From Desulfobacterales bacterium (lineage in GTDB: Bacteria > Desulfobacterota > Desulfobacteria > Desulfobacterales > UBA5852): a stretch of 7,013 nt of DNA. Position 1 is the first letter of the stretch. Each line of letters opens with the position of its first letter. This document shows positions 1 to 5,963 of the stretch, piece by piece. The translations under genes were made by a program, and so were the position numbers. The DNA lies in assembly GCA_016735415.1 (NCBI GenBank), contig JAERRP010000539.1, forward strand, positions 1 to 7,013, given 5' to 3'. The notes below the pieces were generated by a model. That model saw only the letters and a list, made by a program, of their open reading frames with translations. It did no database searches and was not told where the DNA came from.

Positions 1-23
1 TCTCACCCACACTCAGTCTCCGC

Positions 24-221
24 TCATTGTTCCTTATAAATGGCCACATCGCGGGCCATATTTTTCTTTTCGCCCTTTCGGGATAATATTTCCAATGCAT
101 ACCACGGAATGAATAGAGATAACCCGGAGGCGATTAACACAGCCGTGCTCGATTTCTTGGCAATTGATTCTAAAAGCGCTTCTTCAACATCGTATTGATT
201 TCCTCTGGATAGGCCATGCAC
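24..221 (-). CDS. Possible small single-pass membrane protein, 65 aa, unknown function
   Basis: I do not recognise this ORF. It encodes 65 residues: a polar N-terminus, one hydrophobic stretch at about residues 26-46 (STAVLIASGLSLFIPWYALE region) that could span a membrane, and a basic tail (SRKGEKKN, then MARDVAIYKEQ). The ATG at 221 lies inside the 3' end of the upstream galT-like gene, a 52-base overlap in another frame, and no clear ribosome binding site precedes it. Starting inside the membrane stretch at an in-frame GTG is possible and would remove the overlap. In favour of a real gene: the part beyond the galT stop stays open, has a coherent hydrophobic-then-charged pattern and follows galT on the same strand, so translational coupling is plausible. 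Against: it is short, has no known motif and has an unsupported start. Confidence 0.3.
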   Translation of the reverse strand: MHGLSRGNQYDVEEALLESIAKKSSTAVLIASGLSLFIPWYALEILSRKGEKKNMARDVAIYKEQ

Positions 222-1192
222 AGGGTTTCGTTGAATAGGTTGCGAAGGGCGCCAATATCCGGTGTGCCCAAGGTCTGATTGAAGAAGGTACGGGGTGAGA
301 AGAGCAGGTGGAATCGAAAATCGTCATCGGTCTTAGCACCAGTGAAAAAGTTCATGTTGAAACTGTATATACCCATTTGGTCATACTCAGCCATCAACTT
401 GGATAGACCGATGGAGATATCCATCAGGTCTTGGTCTGTAAGGTCAAGGGTGCATCGGGTGTCTTCCACCACGGCCAGAACATCGCCGGCAACACCCATG
501 GGGGCGAATGCGGTCATCCAGTGAATGCGGCCGATCTGCCCCAGATACCGTTCACCCGATTTTCTTTCGGCATTCACTAAGTCATCCCAGTAGTTAGACC
601 CCGTATCGTCTATATATCGTCTGGACGCTTCAAGTTCTTGGCGCATCAGGTTGGGTGCGGATGATGTGGAAAAGACTTGCAGGTGTGGATGGATCAGGGA
701 ACTTCCGGCTGGTGGCATGTAGTTCCAGTTGATGATGGGGTATACGGCCTCCGGGTGACCTGAGTCATGAACCCGCCGGAAAAAATCCAGGACAAATCCA
801 AATGCTGATGCCATGTGGGTCGGCTCGAAACCCGTCATTGGGATGTAGTGTCGAGCACCGAAGGTGGCCACTGCACCGATACTGTCATAGGGAGCGATAT
901 TGGGAAAAATTACCATGTCGTCTTTTTGCAGGCGGCCTTCAGAAATCAGATCATCCGGAAAGCACGGGGTTACCGACAATACTTTATCCTCGCAGAATGG
1001 ACACCAATCGTCAGTGCCGGCAACAAGTGTTTCGAAATCGGGCTTTTCCCATTGCAACGCCATGAAATGGCAGATCCGAGCGGTTCTTCCGGTCAACGGG
1101 TCAATGCGAATTTCACTGGGGATGCGCCGTTGGACCATATCCTTCTGGGGATTTAGCAAGATGGTTTCTTTCTTGATAACTTGGAATTTCAT
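170..1192 (-). CDS. galT: Galactose-1-phosphate uridylyltransferase family protein (GalT-like, HIT superfamily)
   Basis: The 340-residue product is close to the usual GalT length of about 350. GalT is a cytoplasmic enzyme that moves a UMP group between UDP-glucose and galactose-1-phosphate through a uridylyl-histidine intermediate (Leloir pathway). Visible motifs: a CPFC zinc pair at C64/C67; a histidine in EPTH (H126), placed like the third zinc ligand of E. coli GalT; and the active-site block at about 155-172 ending IHPHLQ, with H168 and H170 matching the HPHxQ signature whose second histidine carries the nucleotide. The C-terminal NMNFFTGAK...FRFHLLFSPR resembles the second half of the GalT fold. 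E. coli has HPHGQ, and here the glycine is leucine. No galK or galE is in view, so the substrate may be another sugar phosphate or nucleotide, such as in ADP-glucose phosphorylase-like relatives. The ATG at 1192 is supported by an ideal AGGAGG. Family assignment is firm, substrate is not. Confidence 0.82.
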   Translation of the reverse strand: MKFQVIKKETILLNPQKDMVQRRIPSEIRIDPLTGRTARICHFMALQWEKPDFETLVAGTDDWCPFCEDKVLSVTPCFPDDLISEGRLQKDDMVIFPNIAPYDSIGAVATFGARHYIPMTGFEPTHMASAFGFVLDFFRRVHDSGHPEAVYPIINWNYMPPAGSSLIHPHLQVFSTSSAPNLMRQELEASRRYIDDTGSNYWDDLVNAERKSGERYLGQIGRIHWMTAFAPMGVAGDVLAVVEDTRCTLDLTDQDLMDISIGLSKLMAEYDQMGIYSFNMNFFTGAKTDDDFRFHLLFSPRTFFNQTLGTPDIGALRNLFNETLCMAYPEEINTMLKKRF

Positions 1193-1196
1193 CGCA

Positions 1197-1202
1197 CCTC
1201 CT
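1197..1202 (-). promoter_or_regulatory. Ribosome binding site of the galT-like gene
   Basis: On the minus strand the sequence reads AGGAGGTGCG followed by ATG, a full-consensus Shine-Dalgarno four bases (TGCG) before the start codon. It fixes the start at 1192 and predicts efficient translation. Confidence 0.8.
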
Positions 1203-1445
1203 CATCTGAATGCGTGGTAAAATGATGTTTGGGCCATTAAGGGTAACGTCTATGTTTTTATGCGTTTCCATAGTCACCACACAGAAAAGCAAAAGATTCT
1301 CAATGCTGAAACAAGCGGCATTTATTGCATCGGGCTCAGACAATGATGCCCTAAATATGCTGTCATATTATTCAGTGCCGGCGCAGGTGGGTGGTGTTGG
1401 TGTAATGCTGGTATAATTTGGTATTACGGAAAACCTGAAAAATCA

Positions 1446-1455
1446 AGACATGTCT
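1446..1455. promoter_or_regulatory. Perfect 10-bp palindrome, possible operator
   Basis: AGACATGTCT is a perfect inverted repeat in an AT-rich gap. It lies just downstream of the expected start site of the candidate promoter at 1465-1493, a position where a bound repressor would block transcription of the galT-like gene. It has no loop bases, so it is a poor transcription terminator. No regulator gene is adjacent. A 10-bp palindrome can also occur by chance. Confidence 0.2.
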
Positions 1456-1464
1456 CAAAATAAC

Positions 1465-1493
1465 CTTTTAAATAATATTCACCCTGATGTCAA
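1465..1493 (-). promoter_or_regulatory. Candidate sigma-70 promoter for the galT-like gene
   Basis: On the minus strand TTGACA (1493-1488, a perfect -35 match) is followed after 17 bases by TAAAAG (1470-1465, four of six matches to the -10 consensus). The -35 box overlaps the stop codon of the reductase remnant. Transcription would start near 1458 and give the galT-like mRNA a leader of about 265 bases. The rest of the 1193-1489 gap holds no convincing gene. This is a visual match only. Confidence 0.3.
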
Positions 1494-2392
1494 AAAACAG
1501 TAAACACCGGATCATCCATATTGGCTATGGATAAGGAACGTTTCCCTGCTTCGATCTCCTTGATCATGGCCACCACCGCCTGGTTGACCGGAACGGGCAC
1601 AGCGTACTCCGCGGCCCGGTCGCAGATGTAGCCGTTCAGGTAATCGATCTCCGTGGGGCGGCCTCGTTCCAAGGACTGCAGGCTGGAAGACCGGATGCGA
1701 CGGTATTTGAAGCCGATGAGGCGGATGACGAGGTGGCGCTTGAACTGCTTTAACAGCCCGTTGCCGGAAAGAAAATCGTAGTAGTCCAGTTTGCCGCCGG
1801 TGGCGGGCTCCACCCGGATGCCCATGGCGTTGGCCACGGTTAGGGCCTCCTGCATCAGGGTGATGAAGACGCTGCGGATCTTGCGCGCGGCCAGCAATTT
1901 ACCCAAGGTCTCGCCGGTGATGGCCCCCAGCGTGTTGATGCAGGCGTTGATCATCAGCTTGGAGTAGAGTTCCCCCATGATGTTGTCGGAAATGCGGGTC
2001 GGCTGAACCACTTCCAGCATGGGACGGATTGTTTCGAGGCGCTCGTCGGGCCGGTGATCGATATGGCCGAGGGTAAACTCCCCATCCGAGGTCACCTCGA
2101 TTTTTCCGGGGCCGCTGTGGGTCGCCCCCCAGCCCACGACGCAGCCGATCACCCGCTCCCGGCCCAGGACTTCCGCCAGGGCATCTTCACTGATGCCGTT
2201 CTGCAGCGAGACCACGACGGATTTTGAATGCAGAAAGGGTAAAAGTCCCCGGGCCACGGCCACGCAATCATTGGCTTTGGTGGCATGGAAGACGATATCG
2301 AGATCTTCGGGAAGGTCCGCCACCGTCAGAACGGCCCGCAGCTGCACGGTGTGCGTCCCTTTCAACCCGGTGACTTCGAGACCCGGTGCGCG
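1490..2392 (-). pseudogene. Ketopantoate reductase (ApbA/PanE) family gene missing its N-terminal NADPH-binding part
   Basis: The PanE family reduces 2-dehydropantoate to pantoate with NADPH in pantothenate synthesis; many paralogues act on other 2-keto acids. Counting from the TTG at 2365, the sequence aligns well to family features: DIVFHATKAND (end of the Rossmann part, with the family lysine), VVVSLQNGISED, the GWGATHSGPG strand, the catalytic-lysine helix LYSKLMINACINTLGAITG, and the C-terminal domain with SSSLQSLERGRPTEIDYLNG. The N-terminal GxGxxG dinucleotide motif and roughly the first 40 residues are missing. Reading upstream in frame, family-like sequence continues only through RGRAPGLEVTG (to about 2392), then becomes unrelated sequence ending at a TGA at 2446-2444. 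I found no GxGxxG in any minus-strand frame up to 2590. No ribosome binding site precedes the TTG. I therefore call it a 5'-truncated, probably inactive gene. Expression of the remnant from TTG is possible, but without the nucleotide site it should not be a reductase. Confidence 0.72.
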
Positions 2393-2404
2393 TCCCCTGC
2401 GCCA

Positions 2405-2431
2405 GAAAATAATAAGGGACAGGTACTTTAC
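2405..2431. repeat. Possible mobile-repeat end at the reductase breakpoint
   Basis: Homology to ketopantoate reductase stops at about 2392. Next to that point the plus strand reads AATAATAAGGGACAGGTACT (2408-2427). The GGGACAGGTACTTT core resembles short repeats that recur between genes in many proteobacterial genomes, some tied to REP-associated IS200-like transposases. This is recalled likeness, not a search result. Only one copy is seen in the window and no transposase is present. If correct, it marks an insertion or deletion event that removed the 5' end of the reductase gene. Confidence 0.25.
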
Positions 2432-2587
2432 GTTGTCTCCGATTCAGCAAAATAGCCTGGCTCCTAAATTAGAGAAGCCATTATTGTATCCGCTCGCAAA
2501 AGTTGATATTTCAAAAAAGCGGCGCTTGCTTTTGTATGGTCGAATCGGAAACTGTGCCGTTTATATATTACAAAGGGTGCTATTGCC

Positions 2588-3637
2588 ATGCCCATCCAGA
2601 CGACCACTATCGGCGCTTATCCCAAGCCGGAATATGTACCCATACCGGACTGGTTCCGCGCAGAAAGCACCGTTGCCGAAGATCCTACCAAAGCCTTTGA
2701 CAATTGTAAGGAATGTCACGGCCCGCAAGTCGAGGAATTGCTGGACCGGGCGACGCGCGAAGTGGTCCTGGAACAGGTGCGGCTCGGCATCGATATCCCC
2801 ACTGACGGAGAGATCCGCCGCGAAAATTACATCCACTACCAATGCCGGAATATGGGGGGAATCGACTTTGCCCACCTGACCCGGAAAGCCATGCGAGACA
2901 AACAATGGGTGTCCGCCGTGCCCACCATCCACGGGCCTGTTGAGGCCGGCGCCGGATTGCTTGTCCGCAATTGGCGGGTGGCCCAGGCCGTAACCGAACG
3001 GCCGGTAAAAATTACGCTGCCAGGGCCTTTGACAATCATCGATTCAACCTACAATTCTTTTTACGAAGATGAGCGCAAGCTTGCCGCCGATTTGGCCGCC
3101 GCCTTAAATGTTGAAGTTCGTAGATTGGCAAGGGCGGGATGCCGCTGGATCCAGGTCGATGAACCCATATTCGCCCGGGAGCCGGATAGGGCTCTGGCCT
3201 TCGGCATCGAGAATGTTGAACGCTGTTTTTACGGTATACCGGCCGAAGTAAACCGGACAATTCACATATGTTGCGGTTATCCGGACCGCGTCGACAGCAC
3301 CCAATATCAGAAAGCCCCCTCGGAAAACTACTTCCGTCTTGCTCCAGCTCTGGACGAAGCGGACTTGGACGTAATTTCATTAGAAGATGCCCACCGACCC
3401 AACGACCTGTCTCTGCTCGAGCTGTTTCAACACAGTACCATCATTTTGGGAGTGATCGGGATTGCACGCTCCCGCATCGAATCTGTCCACGAAATCGCTG
3501 TACGACTTCAGCAGGCCATGGAACACATCGACCCGGAGCGCTTGTTGGCTGCACCGGACTGCGGGCTGGGGATGCTGAGCCGTCGGCAAGTTAGCGCTAA
3601 ACTTGCAAACATGACTCAAGCAGCACAGCTTGTATAA
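2588..3637 (+). CDS. Stand-alone MetE catalytic-domain protein (cobalamin-independent methionine synthase family, core-MetE-like)
   Basis: The 349-residue protein matches only the C-terminal catalytic half of MetE (E. coli MetE is about 750 residues). The family transfers a methyl group to a thiol, classically making methionine from homocysteine, using a zinc ion. Visible in order: N-terminal TTTIGAYPKP, TDGEIRREN (72-80), TLPGPLTI (143-150), the substrate-binding QVDEP (189-193), and a full zinc set H226 and C228 in HICCGY, E266 in ISLEDAH, and C325 in APDCGLG, matching E. coli H641/C643/E665/C726. The N-terminal half of MetE, which helps hold polyglutamylated methyltetrahydrofolate, is absent. 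Such short proteins in some anaerobes have been reported to take the methyl group from a methyl-corrinoid instead; whether this one does is inference. Another thiol or alkyl donor is possible. AAAGGG ten bases before the ATG supports the start. The gene stands alone, converging on the next gene. Confidence 0.85.
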   Translation: MPIQTTTIGAYPKPEYVPIPDWFRAESTVAEDPTKAFDNCKECHGPQVEELLDRATREVVLEQVRLGIDIPTDGEIRRENYIHYQCRNMGGIDFAHLTRKAMRDKQWVSAVPTIHGPVEAGAGLLVRNWRVAQAVTERPVKITLPGPLTIIDSTYNSFYEDERKLAADLAAALNVEVRRLARAGCRWIQVDEPIFAREPDRALAFGIENVERCFYGIPAEVNRTIHICCGYPDRVDSTQYQKAPSENYFRLAPALDEADLDVISLEDAHRPNDLSLLELFQHSTIILGVIGIARSRIESVHEIAVRLQQAMEHIDPERLLAAPDCGLGMLSRRQVSAKLANMTQAAQLV

Positions 3638-3656
3638 GCCTCACTTCCAAAGTCCA

Positions 3657-3920
3657 TCAATCCGAATCGGTATACCGTTCTCCGACCGGTATTTTCTCCC
3701 CCGGCCGCCAGGTGGAAACGTCTTTCAGGTGCACCAGATCCTTCGGCCGAACCCGTTGCTCGCTCCACACGATGCGCGCATGGCATTCCCAGACCCTTTT
3801 CCCCAGTTGTTTCATTCGCTTTTCCAGGGCCCTCTCGGCTGTTTCCCTGCTTTTATGCACGGAAAGGACTTCCTTCAAGGGTTGCCTGGCGTCGTTTTCG
3901 TCATAGATGAGGGCGTACAT
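3657..3920 (-). CDS. Conserved-looking small protein of unknown function, 87 aa
   Basis: I do not recognise a named family. The 87-residue product is soluble and strongly charged: it starts MYALIYDEND, has a probable helix rich in Lys, Arg and Glu at about 20-43 (SRETAERALEKRMKQLGKRV), then a segment with WECHARIVWSEQRVR, and ends WRPGEKIPVGERYTDSD. One cysteine and one histidine (ECHAR) are adjacent but not enough for a metal motif. There is no signal peptide or membrane segment. The start is well supported: the minus strand reads AAAGGAGGTGAACC directly before the ATG, one of the best Shine-Dalgarno sequences in the window. The stop is 19 bases from that of the convergent MetE-like gene. 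A near-consensus promoter about 230 bases upstream (4150-4177) points at it. I think it is a real expressed gene; function cannot be given. Confidence 0.75.
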   Translation of the reverse strand: MYALIYDENDARQPLKEVLSVHKSRETAERALEKRMKQLGKRVWECHARIVWSEQRVRPKDLVHLKDVSTWRPGEKIPVGERYTDSD

Positions 3921-3926
3921 GGTTCA

Positions 3927-3933
3927 CCTCCTT
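3927..3933 (-). promoter_or_regulatory. Ribosome binding site of the 87-aa gene
   Basis: AGGAGGT on the minus strand followed by GAACC and ATG is an ideal Shine-Dalgarno with normal spacing. It is the strongest reason to accept this small ORF over the overlapping plus-strand ORF at 3630-3965. Confidence 0.75.
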
Positions 3934-4149
3934 TGGTTCTCAAAGTAAGCGGCGGCGCTCATTAATCCGGCAGGGAGGTGGGCCACGGTTTAAAAAATTT
4001 AAGGTAGTAGAATTTCGTCGGTTGAGGTTGCAACAAGGCTCAATATCATTGCGCCTGACCGGCACCGGCTCAGGTGGAAAAGAAATAGGCGGAAGGCATA
4101 GAAACAGGCAGCACTGGCTCGCAGCCGACTTGGATTTCCTGCATAACCT

Positions 4150-4177
4150 ACTATAATACCAGTGTTTTTAGTGTCAA
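4150..4177 (-). promoter_or_regulatory. Near-consensus sigma-70 promoter reading left
   Basis: On the minus strand TTGACA (4177-4172, perfect -35) is followed by 16 bases and TATAGT (4155-4150, five of six matches to TATAAT). The spacer contains a short direct repeat, CACT-AAAAA-CACT. The nearest leftward gene is the 87-aa ORF, whose ATG would be about 220 bases from the predicted start site, giving a long leader. The plus strand also has a perfect TATAAT at 4152-4157 overlapping the same bases, but only a weak -35 (TTGGAT at 4130-4135), so rightward activity is less likely. Confidence 0.5.
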
Positions 4178-4468
4178 TACGGGCACTCCGGCAGCAATGA
4201 TGCGAACTTGAGGGGGCATAGTAGATGTCAAGCAGTCGGCGTGCTTCTTCAGGAACATTCTCAAGTTATTCGTCGTCGTTCAGGTTTAATCTGACAGTTG
4301 CCGATTCTTATTCCATTTCTGAACCAGCTGCAAAACGTTTTTCGATTCGGATCGCCTGGCAGGCAATCGCGCAAGGCATCCCTGCGGGGTAAAGGCGGCC
4401 GCGTCAGATCTTGCGTTTCGGCGGCGATAAAGGATATGAAACGCCCTCAGGGGGGATGAATACGTCCC

Positions 4469-4490
4469 GGCCCGAAATGAATTTCGGTCC
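4469..4490. promoter_or_regulatory. Inverted repeat before the MFS gene, possible operator
   Basis: The arms CCGAAAT (4472-4478) and ATTTCGG (4481-4487) are perfect complements around a two-base centre. After one mismatch (4471/4488) another two pairs match (GG 4469-4470 with CC 4489-4490). It ends 21 bases before the MFS start codon, a common place for a repressor site. As RNA its loop would be tight and it lacks a T-run, so a DNA operator is more likely than a terminator. No regulator gene lies beside it. Confidence 0.35.
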
Positions 4491-4511
4491 AACAATTAAT
4501 GCGGAGCGCCG

Positions 4512-5810
4512 ATGAAAACATCTGATGGGGAGTTTGCCCCGCCGCTGCGGGTTGCCTGGATGGTCTGGGGGCTGGGAGCCCTGTTTTATCTGATGGGCTT
4601 TTTTCAACGCGTGGCACCGGCCGTGATGACCGATGCGCTCATGCGCGAATTCCAGATCGGGGCCGCGGCCCTGGGGAACCTTTCAGCACTTTATTTCTAC
4701 AGTTATGTGGCCATGCAGATTCCCACGGGCATCATGGCCGATGGGTGGGGACCGCGGCGCCTGCTGAGCCTGGGAGCGCTCGTCGCGGCCAGCGGCACCC
4801 TCATATTTGCGCTGGCGCCCGGATTTGCACTGGTCGGCCTGGGGCGTTTTCTGATCGGCGGTTCGGTGGCCGTGGCCTTTGTGGGGTGTCTGCAACTGGC
4901 CAACAACTGGTTTCCACCCCGGCTCTACGGCATGGTGGCCGGTATGGCCCTGTTTGTCGGCATCATCGGCGCCGTCTGCGCCGGTCCGCCGCTGCGGCTG
5001 TGCGTCAACGCGTTCGGTTGGCGCCCCACCATCCTGGTGTCCGGCCTGGCAACTTTCGCCATCGCTGCGGCCATCTGGATTCTGGTGCGGGACCATCCGC
5101 ATGAAAAAGGCTACGCCGGACGGGAAGCGCCGGCGGCGGACCGAGCGCCCGCGAAGCGCCCCCCGGTGCTGGCCGGTATACGGGAAGTCCTGCATTATCC
5201 CAATACCATTTTACTCTTTCTCATCCCCGGCGGCGTGGTCGGACCGGTGCTGGCTTTTTCGGGCTTGTGGGGCGTCCCCTTCCTGGTGACCCACTATGGA
5301 TTGAGTCCCACCCGGGCCTCCACCCTGACCACCGCCCTGCTGGTGGCCTGGGCGGTCGGGGGTCCTGTTTGCGGCTGGCTCTCGGATCGCACCGGACGCC
5401 GCAAACCGCTCTATATCGGAGGCTGCCTTCTGGCCCTGGTCTGCTGGATGCTCATGGTCTATACCCCGAACCTGCCCCTGCCGGCCCTCACGGCGCTCCT
5501 GATGCTGGCGGGCCTCGGCTCCGGCTGCATGATCATCAGCTTTGCCTTTGCGAAAGAATCGGTACCGGCCAACCTCTCCGGCACCGTCACCGGGGTAACC
5601 AACATGGGGGTCATGATGGGCCCCATGCTGCTGCAGCCGGCCATCGGCTGGATGCTCGACCGGCACTGGCACGGTGCGCTTGAGGGCGGCATCCGGGTTT
5701 ACAGCCTGGAGGCCTATCGGGCCGGCTTCAGTCTGATGATCGCGTGGGCGGCCCTGGCCGTCGTTCTCCTGGTCTTCACGCGCGAAACGTTTGGCCGGAC
5801 GCCCGCCTGA
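4512..5810 (+). CDS. Major facilitator superfamily transporter, 432 aa
   Basis: This is an inner-membrane secondary carrier of standard MFS size, with about 12 hydrophobic segments in two halves. The loop motif A occurs twice: GIMADGWGPRRL (73-84) after helix 2 and GWLSDRTGRRKPL (288-300) after helix 8. The long polar stretch at about 193-222 (RDHPHEKG...RAPAKRPP) is the usual cytoplasmic linker between halves. The N-terminal half (FFQRVAPAVM at 31-40, LYFYSYVAMQIPTGIMAD, then ANNWFPPRLYGMVAG) resembles MFS_1 carriers of organic anions and sugar acids, including the hexuronate and phthalate permease-like groups. That is a family likeness and does not identify the substrate. GGAG five bases before the ATG supports the start. 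An inverted repeat at 4469-4490 may regulate it. The gene is GC-rich, like the following ClpX-like gene. No catabolic enzyme lies beside it to name a cargo. Confidence 0.85.
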   Translation: MKTSDGEFAPPLRVAWMVWGLGALFYLMGFFQRVAPAVMTDALMREFQIGAAALGNLSALYFYSYVAMQIPTGIMADGWGPRRLLSLGALVAASGTLIFALAPGFALVGLGRFLIGGSVAVAFVGCLQLANNWFPPRLYGMVAGMALFVGIIGAVCAGPPLRLCVNAFGWRPTILVSGLATFAIAAAIWILVRDHPHEKGYAGREAPAADRAPAKRPPVLAGIREVLHYPNTILLFLIPGGVVGPVLAFSGLWGVPFLVTHYGLSPTRASTLTTALLVAWAVGGPVCGWLSDRTGRRKPLYIGGCLLALVCWMLMVYTPNLPLPALTALLMLAGLGSGCMIISFAFAKESVPANLSGTVTGVTNMGVMMGPMLLQPAIGWMLDRHWHGALEGGIRVYSLEAYRAGFSLMIAWAALAVVLLVFTRETFGRTPA

Positions 5811-5963
5811 ACATCATGGACAAGCGCCGGCGGATGCCATTGCTTCCAGGCCGATCCTGCTTTGATCAGCCCTTCCGTCCAACGCAGGGTCTTATCCCGT
5901 CCACAGGGTCCATGACCGGATATCCTTGCATCTTGCAGTCCCGGTGATTAATATTTCGGCACC

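Larger units (their letters stand above)
3921..4511. other. 591-base intergenic region without a convincing gene
   Basis: This gap separates the leftward 87-aa gene from the rightward MFS gene, so it must hold divergent control regions. It is AT-rich around 3990-4010 and 4140-4180 and more GC-rich near the MFS gene. I see a leftward promoter (4150-4177), a 9-bp interrupted dyad around 4054-4074 without a T-run, and an inverted repeat close to the MFS start (4469-4490). One minus-strand frame is open for 89 codons (4265-3999) but has no ATG, GTG or TTG start. No RNA gene is recognised. Confidence 0.6.

Noticed and set aside
1409..1417. Extended -10 (TGG then TATAAT) on the plus strand
   Set aside because: There is no -35 and no plus-strand gene downstream before 2588; AT-rich gaps produce such matches by chance.
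2193..2879. 228-codon plus-strand ORF
   Set aside because: It is antisense to the reductase remnant and then overlaps the MetE-like gene in another frame. It has no family-like motifs and no ribosome binding site.
3630..3965. 111-codon plus-strand ORF
   Set aside because: It is antisense to the 87-aa gene, which has an ideal Shine-Dalgarno. The plus product is rich in Pro and Phe with no recognisable pattern.
4054..4074. CCTGA / TCAGG dyad with inner CCGG repeats, considered as a terminator
   Set aside because: The loop would be two bases or the stem bulged, and there is no T-run on either strand.
3999..4265. 89-codon open minus-strand frame containing a protein-like stretch (VPEEARRLLDIYYAP)
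   Set aside because: It has no ATG, GTG or TTG start, and it contains the leftward promoter within it. I could not assign it to any family; it may be a gene fossil but the support is too thin.
4683..5195. 170-codon minus-strand ORF, and similar ones up to 5692
   Set aside because: These are shadows of the MFS gene; the products are Arg/Gly/His-rich and lack structure.
5926..5954. TTGCAT-17-TAATAT as a promoter giving a leaderless ClpX-like mRNA
   Set aside because: The -35 matches only three of six bases and the -10 four of six. The position next to the ATG is interesting but the match is too weak to list.
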